From Triglochin maritima (lineage: Eukaryota > Streptophyta > Magnoliopsida > Alismatales > Juncaginaceae), in NCBI GenBank assembly GCA_963682175.1, contig OY821786.1, forward strand, positions 31,861,501 to 31,925,500: a stretch of DNA of 64,000 nt, read 5' to 3'. Below the pieces are notes generated by a model that was given only the letters and a program-made list of their open reading frames with translations, was not told where the DNA came from and did no database searches. Each line of letters opens with the position of its first letter. Within the stretch, counting starts at the first letter, position 1. Shown here piece by piece: positions 12,590 to 23,400 of this stretch. The position numbers and the translations under genes were made by a program.

Positions 12590-12845
12590 AGTTCTCATAC
12601 TGTCTTGTTAAAGCTTATGTCTAACATTGATGCTTATGTCTAACAACACATTTCTTATTCAAGTTCTCATACTGTCTTATTAAACAACACATTTCTTATT
12701 CAAGTTCTCATACTGTCTTGTTAAAGCTTATGTCTTACATTGATGCTTACATGGTCCATGAGCTTATTTCAAAACTATTAAACTTTAACCATTTTCAATT
12801 ATTGTTTTGAAATATGAAAATATACTAACATTGATGCTTATGTCT
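12590..12845. repeat. local duplications inside the hAT element
   Basis: The phrase ATTTCTTATTCAAGTTCTCA, followed by TACTGTCTT, occurs three times (about 12575, 12648, 12688). A TTAAAGCTTATGTCT phrase and a CATGGTCCATGAGCTTATTT phrase each occur twice. Confidence 0.7.
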
Positions 12846-13139
12846 TGTTTCTATTTTTAGATCCTTCATCAAGTAATGTTGGGAATACGTAGAGGTTAGA
12901 GAATAACCTATGAAACTACTTACGGTATGGAAGACATGAAGAAACAAAATTGGAAGTATGAGGAGTTGGAAGGAAAATGAACTTGAAGTCTTGAACTATT
13001 ATGTTTTTTTGCGTATATTATTAGACCATTATTTGTTGTGAAACTATTTATTTAAAGCTTTGAAGTAGAGTAAACTAGTATTATACTATAATGTTCTTGT
13101 ATTTGTTTGGTTTATTTGGTATTTTCCAAAAATTCTATA

Positions 13140-13495
13140 GTTTTGTGTTTATCGTGTAATCGTGTCTTTATCGTGTCTATTATTGTATACAGGTATCATC
13201 ATGGTTATTCGTGTATGCATATATTATCGTGTATGTAGGTTGTTATCGTGTTTGTAGGTACTTATCGTGTATACAGGTACTACCCGTGTCTATTCGGGTA
13301 TTATCGTGTATCGTGTTACACGATCCGATAAGAATTCGTGTACAATCGTGTCGTGTCCGTGTATACACGACAATTACCGTGTCGTGTCCGTGTCTGGGTT
13401 CGTGTACACGATTTCTTATCGTGTCGGGTTCGTGTATACCCAATACCTGTTAGCATCCGACCATACACGACACGATAAGACACGTACACGACCCG
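13140..13495. repeat. hAT right subterminal repeats (TATCGTGT arrays)
   Basis: Dense TATCGTGT, CGTGTCGTG and CACGATAA words mirror those at 11040-11330. Such arrays bind hAT transposase in known systems; here that is inferred. Confidence 0.7.
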
Positions 13496-13516
13496 ATTGA
13501 CAGGTCTAAGGAGGAG

Positions 13517-13808
13517 ATGGCTGGGATGAATACTGGACGGGCATTAGAAAACAAAGAAGAAGAAAGTATTGGGAAGGAGGGAAGGGAAATGAAGGACTTT
13601 TATGGGGATGTGGGGGGAAAAGTTATGTATGTATGTAATTAGACTTTCATAAAACTATTGGTGTTTTCTGAAAACATGAATATTCAAACAATCAAACATG
13701 CAAAGAGTTTCAATTCAAAATTCTAAATAAAATTAGAGAATTTTAAATATTCCAAATAAACAAGACATTTTACAACACCAAAACAAAACCCAAGAACCCA
13801 CGCCAAAC
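13517..13808. other. spacer between hAT element and MITE
   Basis: The first 100 bp are G/A-rich and continue the sequence left of the hAT insertion, so this belongs to the pre-insertion locus. The remainder is AT-rich. The last 8 bp (13801-13808) are the left target duplication of the MITE. Confidence 0.4.
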
Positions 13809-14033
13809 TAGGGGTGTGCACGGACCGGTTGGAACCGGTCCGGAGGTTTTCAATTTTTCGGGTTCGGTCTGGTTCGGTTTTTTGTTTTTTTAATTAAAAA
13901 AATCAGTTTTTTACCGGACCGGACCGAATCGCTCCGGTCTTCGGTTCTCGAGTATCTAGTCCGGTCCGATTTTCGATCCGAAACCCGGATAAAAATCCGA
14001 TCCGGTCCGATCCGGACATGATACTCACCCTTA
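13809..14033. mobile_element. hAT-type MITE, 225 bp, upstream of the kinase gene
   Basis: The ends TAGGGGTG and CACCCTTA are short inverted repeats, and CGCCAAAC flanks the element exactly on both sides (13801-13808 and 14034-14041), an 8-bp hAT-type duplication. The interior is rich in CCGGTCCG / CGGACCGG words in both orientations. It lies about 245 bp upstream of the start codon at 14279 and could carry or disrupt promoter sequence. Confidence 0.85.
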
Positions 14034-14180
14034 CGCCAAACCATACTATTGCAATTGAACTTCCAAATTAAAGCTTCCCAAAAAGTACGCCCCTCCAATT
14101 CCCTAAATTTACCAGAATACCACGACCCCCATTTTGAAACCCCCAAAGTTCCGGAAACACTCCAGACCTCCGCCCCTCTC

Positions 14181-14212
14181 AAACCCTAGAACCCTACCTC
14201 TAACCCTAACCC
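14181..14212 (+). promoter_or_regulatory. telo-box-like motifs in promoter/5' UTR
   Basis: AAACCCTA at 14181-14188 and CTAACCCTAACCC at about 14200-14212 lie within 100 bp of the start codon. Telo-boxes (AAACCCTA) near the start are common in plant genes expressed in dividing cells. The link to this gene's regulation is inferred. Confidence 0.45.
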
Positions 14213-14258
14213 AAATTCCCCAAATCCACCCGAATCTCCCCGTTCCGGCCCTGCCCGC

Positions 14259-14276
14259 ATGATTCCCCGCCCCTGA
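14259..14276 (+). CDS. short upstream ORF (5 codons)
   Basis: ATG at 14259 opens a frame that reads MIPRP and stops at 14274-14276, three bases before the main start codon at 14279. If the transcript begins upstream of 14259, it could lower translation of the main frame. Its context was not tested. Confidence 0.4.
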   Translation: MIPRP

Positions 14277-14278
14277 CG

Positions 14279-14448
14279 ATGCCCCAAGACGAGATCTCCA
14301 TCGGCGGCGCGGGTCGGAACGATGTGGAAGAAGGGTCGGGGGCGGAGGTGCTCAGGATCCCGCAGAAGCCGGGGTTCTTGGTCAAGTTCAGCGAGATCGC
14401 CGCCGTCAAGTGCCTCACTAAGCTCTCCATCCGCCATTTCTCCCTCAG
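14279..14448 (+). CDS. kinase gene exon 1 (residues 1-56 plus 2 nt)
   Basis: GC-rich exon. It starts MPQDEISIGG, is glycine/acid-rich, then enters LRR-like sequence (FSEIAAVKCLTKLSIRHFSL). The donor is CTCAG|GTAGTG. The second half aligns with the LRR that precedes exon 2 in relatives, which is why exon 1 joins 19438 directly. Confidence 0.75.
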
Positions 14449-17400
14449 GTAGTGCTCTCGTTAAGGTTTGGATTTTGATTTCTGTGGAGAATTAGTGTTT
14501 TACCGTTGGCAATTTGTGTTGTGGAATCGTTTATGATGTGGAATTTGAAATTTTGGTTTTTGTAGGGAATTTCCTTTTTATTTTAGGTAGTGTAGGAATC
14601 TGAGGTTAGGGTTTGCCAAAAAATAGTGGCGATTCTTGTTTAGGTGGAGAATCAGGAAATTAGTGCTCAAGTTTAGGTTTAGGTTTGGATTTTTATTTCT
14701 TTGGAGAGGTAGTGTTTTTCCGTTGGGAATTCGTGCTGTGGAAGCGTTTATGCTGTGGAATTTGAAAATTTGGTTTTTGTAGGAAATTAATTTTTTAATA
14801 TATAGTTTTTGTAGGAATCTGAAGTTAGGTTTTGCTGAAAAATAGTGGCGATGAGGCTTGTTAAGGTGGAGAATTAGGAAATTAGTGCTCAAGTTTAGGT
14901 TTAGATTTCTTTGGAGAGTTAGTGTTTTTTCCGTTGGGAATAGTGTTGTGGAAGCGTTTATGCGGTGAAATTTGAAATTTTGGTTTTTGTAAGGAATTGC
15001 TTTTTTATATATAGTTTTTGTAGGAATCTGAGGTTAGGGTTTGCTGAAAAATAGTGGTGATTCTTGATAAGGTGGATAATTAGGAAATTAGTGCTCAAGT
15101 TTAGGTTCAGATTTTGATTTCTTTGGAGAGTTAGTGTTTTTTCTGTTGGAAATTGCTGTTGTGGTAGTGTCTATGCTGTGGAATTTGAATTTTTGGTTTT
15201 GTAGGGAGGAGTTGCCTCTTTTTTTTAAAAAAAGTTTGTGTAGGAATCTGAGGTTACATTTTTCAAAAAAAATAGTGGTGATTCTTGTTAAGGTGGGGAA
15301 TTAGGAAATTAGTGCTTATCGCACTTCTTTTATATCATGCTAAACAACAAAAGATACAAAAGTGTAGCTCATGTATGAGCTAGAGTTAGTGCGATACATA
15401 TGAGCAGCTTTCCAAACTCTAGGAGTTGATAAAAAAAAGCTATGGGGATCTAGGAAAAGAACAACTCCAAAACGTATTGGTTTGGCCTCCTCAATCTGTA
15501 TCTCAAGGCATCACAAAAAACTTGTTGCTCAAAATCCAGCTGCCAGCCTAAGAAGTAGCCCACTATCACCAAACTCGAGTTGATCCATGGATAAAACATC
15601 ATCGCCCTATAAGATTCGAAAACAGCACAGTCCAGGTAAAAAACATCTATGCTCATGAAACCAGCAAGTATGAGAAAAGACCAAATAAGCATAAGTAAAA
15701 GGGAAGGAAGGACTTCCCATTTCCGATCAAACCAATCACAAGGATTGATTTGATCGGATCGATGTTGGTTCGCCGATGATTTTGCAAAACTTGTACCAAC
15801 CAATGAAAAATCCAGAGAAGCTCCTGAAGCAATAAGTAACGAGGAATAAAGGTGCTTCTAGGGGGAACTTGTGAACTGGTGGATTATGATTTTGTGTTCT
15901 TCTGGTGTGTGTGGAGGATTGGTATTTTTCGAGAAAGTGCTGCAGAAGCACTTTATATTGTTTTTTTTGGAATTGCAATTTTTGACTTTTGTAGTCTATA
16001 GGCAATATGAGGCCAGGGTATGCCATAAGAAATAGTGTTGATTTTTGTTGAGGCGGACAATTAGGAAATTAGTGTTTTCATTAGGAACTTGTGAACGTTG
16101 GATTTTGATTTTTCGGTAGTCCTACGAGTGGAGAATTAGTTTTTTTTACGTTGAGAATCGGTGCTGTGGAAGCTTTTTATGCTATGAAATTTGAAGTTTG
16201 GTTGTTGGGAATTCCAAGTGTTTTTAGTTTCCAGTGATATGAGGTTGGTATTTGCCAAAAAAAACGACGTGGTAGTTCTTGTTATGATGGAGGATTAGGA
16301 AATTAGTGCTTTTGTTGGTCTTATTAACAATGAATTTTGGTTTTGGTTGTTGTTGACTGGTGTAGAGAATTAGGGTTCTCAGATTAAGAGTTAGTGTTGG
16401 GGAGGCAGTTTATACCGTGTCATATGGAGTTTTTTGTCAGGTTTCATACGTGTTTGTAGGTACATGTAGTTCGGATTTGCTCGAAGAATTGTATTATGGT
16501 CATCTTGGCAATAACTTTTTAAGTTTGATTTTTTTTTAAAACCCCTGCAGAGATTCTTAAAATCAATTCCCCAACCAAGGTTCAGGAATGTGCAATGTGG
16601 TGAGCCATTGCATCAAGCGTATGTGCTATGTGAGAATTATGACGTCGCATTTGCAGGTTGAAATTTAAATAATATTGATATTATATAAATGCTAAATATA
16701 TATGCATAGAAGAATGTTAGACTTAGAAAAAAATTGAAAGTTTAGTTTGGTATTTTAAGTTGTTTTGTTGGGTTAAAGTTCGGGAAAAAGAGGCGTTTGA
16801 GGAGACGGTTTTGGTTTTATTTGGTTCAATAAATAGGTCATTGGACCTCATATGGATCAACTTACCCCGAATAAATATAAAAAAACACCACTTCAGGAAT
16901 TCGGTGCATATATAGCCGCTTGTGCGCCCTGATAAGAGTCGACATTTCCTACTCGGACACGACAGCGTGAACTGCATTCCTAAACACTGTCCCAAACATC
17001 AAAAAAGGATGGAGATATTTTGAAAAAAAAACTGCTTTTTGAAAATCCAATTCCTATACATTTATCTCTCTTCCAAAAGCTGTCATGGCCTTTGACCTGC
17101 ACTTTGATTGTTACTCATTGAATTTATTTTCTTCCCTCACTATTTTACAAAGTATTATTGTCCCATACGTAGAAAACCAAACTTCTGGTAATACTTATGT
17201 TCGATAACATAAATGTGTGTGTATATATGTGTGTATTGTTTTTCCTTAATTGGTTGTGTTTGCATTTTGTGTAACTATGGAACTTCAAGATATTGGACAA
17301 TAACATTTGGTGATATTTTAATGTTTGCTTTCATAGACTCTATTTTCACACGAGACACGTAATCATAAATGACAATATGATTAGACATTTTTTGGTTTAG

Positions 17401-20400
17401 TATTATAAATGTAGATCAAATCTAGATGAAATGTGAAAAAGTGCTCTTGACTTGACCAAAAGGATTAAACAATTTTCTATCACAAGGATATTTTAGTAAA
17501 ACTTGAAAAAGCAAAATTTAACATCCAACAAAAAAGTTTAAAAAAATACTTCTTAAAAAAATCTGCTTTTTGAAAATTTAAAGAAAACAGATTTATCTGA
17601 AGGTCTGAATGTGAAAATCTATTGCCAAACAGACCTTTTGTTTTGGTTGTTATGTGGGGGGAGGACTGTTACTTTTCTTATCTCTTAAACCATGATGTTT
17701 GAAGTTCTGGTCACCTGTTAAATGTTGCATGTTCAAGTGTTTACGAGGAATCTATGTTTAGGGTTTGCTCAAAACAAGCACAAAAGACAATAGCAAAAGT
17801 GATAGCTCATAGGTAAATAGGTAATTTGGGTAATCTCTGTAATTACACATGCTTAACAAAACACACCCGTTGAGTATTTATGATGGAACTCTTAATCATC
17901 AGTAATTACCTACATTTGGGTAATCTTTGTGATCACCCATGCTTAACAAAACACCTCCGTTGAGTTTTCGTGGTGGAACTCTTAATTATCAGTAACCACC
18001 TACAACACTTGCATTACTACCATGTTTAACTAAATAGTTTATATTATTTATAGTTAGTACTCAGTAGAAAGAGGTATGATGGACATTTACAGTGATTCCT
18101 CTTAAGATACATTAGATATGTGGAAGGGTCAAGTTTTTCTTTTGTTGTTTGATAACTGAGCTTGAATTGCCTGGATAGTCAGTTCCATTGCTGGCATTTA
18201 ATATCTGTTTGACCAAGGAAAGGAGTAGGTTGATTACTTGATCATTGGTTGTATTATAATATTGCATCTTGAAAGCCTTGTGCTAGGATGACGTATTTTT
18301 GTAACTAGGTAAGTTCATAGTTTTGGAGCCTACACAGTGGCACTGCATCCAATTTTTAAATTTCCATATCCCATTACCCCTGGCTAGTAGTCTAATCACC
18401 CTATCTCATCTAACCAATATCTATCTCCAAATACTTTATGAATTTTGAAGAATTCTTTCCTTTGTATCCAAATAAGACGTTATGTCCTTCACAACAATAA
18501 CCTATATCAATCACATGCAAGTTAGCCATACAATTTGACCTTTCATTGAAGGTGGTGAAAGTCAGTTTCTATATATTTATTTTTTAGTTTGAGTATGGAA
18601 TTGAACTAAGTTTGATCTGTGCGAACCCAGGAAATTTTTGTTGAAATTATAGTCCCACTTTGCTCAAGAAGAAAAATATGGAATACTCTAAATGTTGGTG
18701 ATTTGGTTCCACAACCTTCCACATTAGTACTTGCATTCTTAAGAAGTGGTGTAAGTTTTACATGGTACCACTACCATAGTATGCTGATTGACTTGTGAGG
18801 GTCCATGTTGTTTAGAAATAGACACGAAAGTCAAAACCAGTCATTTGTGCAGGCGGTTCAGCTGAAGTTTTGCATTTTGAGTGCCTCGAGTCTATCCAGT
18901 TTAAATTTTCAGTTACTATCTGATTTATCATCCCATTTCTTCCTGTTCAAGATTATTAAGGATTTAATATCTAAAATTTAAGTCAGATGTTTTACCAGAT
19001 TGTGCATCATCCCTTTTATCTGATTGTACTATCCGATTTATCATCCCATTTCTTCCTGTTCAAGATTATTAATGATTTAATATCTAAAATTTAAGTAAGA
19101 CGTTTTACCAGATTGTGTATCACATGGCAGCATTATATAATTAAACTCAACAAACGTAACACAACTGAATACTGGACTTCATATTCAAGCCTTCTAAGTT
19201 CTAACTGAATTTAGCATGTTGAGATTTTATTTTGGACAACTGCAGCTGATGTATTTGAACAAATTTCGGCTGGCACATGTTCTGTTTGAAAACTTTTTAA
19301 ATCAAGATTTAAGGTGCGTAGTTTGGTCAAATGAGATTCTTTGATCTTTATTTTAAACTGGAGATATTTTTGTTTTTTCTTCTTTCGGAATTTTGCTGTA
19401 TTCCAAATAAAATTATTCATTACTTTTATTTGTGCAGATGCCTACCTTCAGAGATCAGTTCCCTCAAGAAACTTGTAGAACTTGATCTTTCATACAATGA
19501 GCTCAATAAATTGCCAAGTGCAATATCTGCACTGACAGCTCTTAAATTGTTAAGAGTATCTCACAATAAGTTGGTGGATTTGCCTGTTGGTTTCTTTAAT
19601 CTATCCCAGCTGGTGAATTTGGATTTATCAAATAACAAGCTGATATCACTGGCTCCTCTCAATTTTAATTCAATGCCTGCCCTTCGATACTTGAATATAC
19701 AGGTATATTGAGTTTCCCCTGTAACATGTGGTGCATTGCTTTTCTTCTTTTCTTATTTATTGCTGCCGCATAATCAGCATTTTATGTTAAAAGGTTTCAC
19801 CACAAAAATGCAGCATGTGGTCCTGAGAAGAGTTTGGATTTTTTTGGTTTTCCAGCACGTATAATTTATTCTTTAATATTGCACATTTGGATACCTGACA
19901 TCTGAACCTGACTTTTGTGGTGTTTTTATCTCAAGTACAACAAGCATCTCGAGTGTCCTGAGATTCCTTCTCATATCTGCTGCAACCTACGACGGAGCAC
20001 CAGTGATCACGTGAATGACACTGACTTTACCATCATAGAAGCTGACATATGTGACATGGCTATTCATAGGTTTAATGGTAATAAAAATTAGATTTTTAAT
20101 TACTTGTTACGGTTTTTTTTTCTTTTTATCAACTACATCTTTTATTGCCTCAAACCAGAATTTATTGCAACTTGTCTTCTCTATTTCCAGAGGCAACATT
20201 TAATTGTAGGAATTATGTATCACAAGCAAAAGTATGGAAGCAACGTGATTCTTTTCAAGAGAGAGCTCGCCAAGAACGCCTTAACTATAGTCGGAACCTC
20301 AGAGGTTATGATAGTGAGGAAAAGGAGATGGCATTAGATAAAGATTATGGGATGAAAGAGCTGCTTCTAGAAGAAAATGGTGATGGAGAAATGCAAGTAT

Positions 20401-23400
20401 ATGATAGTAAGGGGAAACTGTCTGATCATCTAGTAAATAAAAGTCCTTTCTCAGGGGCAAAACCGAAGGATGTAGAGGATTTTAATTTTGAAGTACTTGA
20501 TCTTGCTGAAGATAGCATTCAGAGTTCTAACAATAACAGTGTTAGTTCAATTAACAGTGATTATGCTTATGATGTTTCCTGTGTAACCTCTGAGTCTGTT
20601 GATCATGGCAAGTTCTTTGAAGAAGATGGTGAGGTTGAGAGCAGTTCGCAAAAAATATACAGAGCAACCATTTGCAGTGAAGTTAGTGAAGTCTCACCAA
20701 TTAAAGAATTGAAGTGTTCTAAGAACGTGAAAAGACAGTCAAATGAGGATCTTGTCAATCCTAAACCGGCAAAATACAGAAAGCCTTCTGATAATAGCTC
20801 AATGGTGTCCTGCAAGTATAGCACTGATTCATTCTGTAGTGTCCATGATCACCTATCAGATGGTTTCTATGATGCTGGACGTGACCGTCCCTTCATGTCT
20901 CTTCAAAGTTATGAGGCAAACTCCTGTTTAGATTCACGGGAAGTTATTCTTCTTGACAGGTAAGTTACTGCTGCAAAATCTTAGTTTTTTCACTGCAGTT
21001 TAATTATATGATTTGATTTATTGGTATTTTCCTCATGAACTTTGTATACACGGAATACTTCCTTTTATGTGTGTATTAACTTTTCTCTATTATGATATTT
21101 CTAGAGAAGGTTCTAAACTGAAATGTAGAAATAACATAATCCATATTAGAGAATGTTCTAAACTGAAAAGTAGAAATAACATAATCCATATTGGTAATTA
21201 AGCATAATTTTTTTCTGCATTTTCTTTGTGGTGCTTCATTTCTCTTAATTGGTTCTGTCAATCGGATGGCCACTGATTATTTCATTTGTAGATAAAAAAA
21301 ATCAACAAGATAACCATTTCAAATAAAGATTTTCATTGAAGAAGTTACATGACAACATGTCAACAACTCAACATTAGTATTTATACCTGTGAGGATCAGA
21401 ATGAAGCAGGAGTTTTTCGCCTACACAGTAATGTTGTCCTTTGATGACATGATGATGATCCTTAATTCTGTGTTGTCCTTGTGCCGCTTCTATGTTCAAT
21501 TCTACTTTGGTGGAAAGCTACTGCCCTGAGACCATTATCAATTGAGTTTTACCATCTTGAAGGAAATTAGCCATTGGGAATTGTTCCATTAATTTTGTGG
21601 TTATTGTTTTTGTTGTCACCATTTTCGGTTAGTTTCTTTCAATTTGAGATTCTTGATGAGCAATGATTTTTTTTTGCAGAGGTAGAGATGAAGAGCTTGA
21701 AGCAATTTTGCTTTCTGCTCGACTGCTATTGTCCAGATTGGAAAGAGCCAGTAGTTCCACTGATAACGGCCAGTGTTTGGTCAGTGATTTTCAAAGGGCA
21801 TCTATTCTTGCTCTTTTTGTATCAGATTGCTTTGGAGGTAGCGACAGAAGTCACTCAATTACGAGAATGCGAAGGGCGGTATTTGGTTCCAGAAAGAAGC
21901 AGCCATTCATCTGCACTTGCTCTGCTACAAACAATTGTGAGAGCAAGGAACCATTTCAACAAACGTGTAATTTAGCAGGTTGCTTTAGCTTTGCTGATCT
22001 GTGTGAAAATTCACTGCGAGCGATCAGGGAAATCCGAAGTTCTAATGTTGTCCCTTTAGGTAGTGTCAGATTTGGTGTTTGTAGGCATAGGGCGGTGCTC
22101 ATGAAGGTAACTCTGTTGCCATTATTTCTCTCTTTCTTAAGCAACAACATTTATTTATCTAATTATTATACTAATCCTTATTTATTTTTTAGTATTTATG
22201 TGATAGGATGGATCCTCCAATACCGTGCGAGCTTGTTAGGGGCTACTTGGATTTCATGCCACATGCTTGGAATGTCATTGTTGTTAAACAAAGTGATTCA
22301 TGGGTGCGCATGGTTGTCGACGCTTGCTATCCTGCTGATATTAGAGAGGAGACAGATGCAGAATACTTCTGCCAGTAAGATGATCTCTCTCTCTCTCTCT
22401 TTCTGCAGTAGGTGTTAGTTATTTACTTATTTTGAAGGAACCATTTATGTTATTATTATATTCACTTCATTTTATTTAGTTTGATAAGAGAGTGCTGTAA
22501 CAAAAAAATGATTGCTAAATTTTTCTAATCATGTCTTTTCTTCTTTCAGATATATGCCTTTGAGCCGTGTCCTTGTTCCTCTATTGACTGAAACCTCGAC
22601 ACTATTTGACTGTTCCTTTCCTTCTCTTTTGCTGTTTCCTCTTGAGTTTGGTGAAGCACCAGAGCATTCTGTCAGACGCTGCAAATTTGGCACCCTTGAT
22701 GCTGCTGCAAAGGTTTGGATATTCTGTAAATTATGTTATTTGAGTGCAGTGCGTGTCTATGAAATGCCTGCTATGTTGTCATGTATTATAGAAACTACTA
22801 CAGATCTCATTTTCCTGCTTTGAAAACCTTGTTGCATTTTGTATTTATTCTGTATGGCAATTTTGTACATTTTTTGGTGATTTACAGTTGCAAAATTGTG
22901 CAGATAAAGAACTTGGATTCACATGAGGTGTCAGATGAAATTGTTAAGATATTTGAATACAGCTTTCTAGGAGAAGTACGAATGCTGAGTGCTTTGAGGC
23001 ATCACAGTTGCATAGTAGAGATTTATGGTCACAAGCTTTCATATGAATGGGCTATGACACCGGATGGAAATAAAAAACGCAGACTACTGCAGTCCGCAAT
23101 TGTAATGGAGTACGTCAAAGGCGGATCTTTGAAGGTTAGTCATTTGAAATCTTGCTTCTTTTTACTTTCAACATAATGGTTAACCTTTCATTTGCAAATG
23201 TTTATTGTGACCTGACAGAGTTATTTAAAGATGCTATCAAGACAAGGTGAAAGACATGCTCCCTTGGCTACAGTCATAAGTATTGCTCGAGATGTAGCAT
23301 GCGCATTGGTAGAAGTGCACTCCAAGCATATTATTCATCGAGATATAAAAAGTGAAAACATTCTTATGGACTTGGATAGCAAGAAGGTTGATGGTTCACC

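Larger units (their letters stand above)
11034..13508. mobile_element. non-autonomous hAT element, 2475 bp
   Basis: The ends are TAGGCCTGTCAA and TTGACAGGTCTA, inverted copies with one mismatch, bounded by a perfect 8-bp duplication (AGGAGGAG), the hallmark of hAT insertion. Both flanks of the element (11040-11330 and 13140-13495) are packed with ACACGATA / TATCGTGT words, the subterminal repeats. The interior has no transposase. It holds a C/T-rich tandem region (11490-11780) and a partly duplicated region (12590-12780). It is a deletion or replacement derivative that would need a transposase in trans, for example from a relative of 28486-33034. Confidence 0.9.
14455..16430 (+). repeat. about 212-bp tandem repeat in intron 1
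   Basis: Four clear units are marked by the phrase TTAGTGTTTTtCCGTTGG-like at 14495, 14712, 14922 and 15134 (spacings 217, 210, 212). Each also carries GTGGAATTTGAAATTTTGG, TTTTTGTAGGAATCTGAGG and GAGAATTAGGAAATTAGTGC. Two or three more diverged units follow at 15960-16430 after a roughly 540-bp insertion. Units 2-4 repeatedly carry TTTTTGTAGG, a splice-acceptor-like string. Confidence 0.85.
16431..19437 (+). other. remainder of kinase intron 1
   Basis: The interval is AT-rich with no exon that I can support. Two local tandem duplications lie here: period 90 at 17824-18003 and period 112 at 18917-19127. A stretch at about 16720-17020 is open on the minus strand, but its composition does not look coding. 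Confidence 0.5.

Noticed and set aside
13211..13500. Several overlapping ORFs of 66-80 codons
   Set aside because: They read through TATCGTGT subterminal repeats of the hAT element; the translations are repeats of a few residues.
21663..22418. 251-codon single ORF
   Set aside because: It reads from exon 5 straight through intron 5 into a wrong frame of exon 6. The GT-AG model with exons 5 and 6 gives conserved protein instead.
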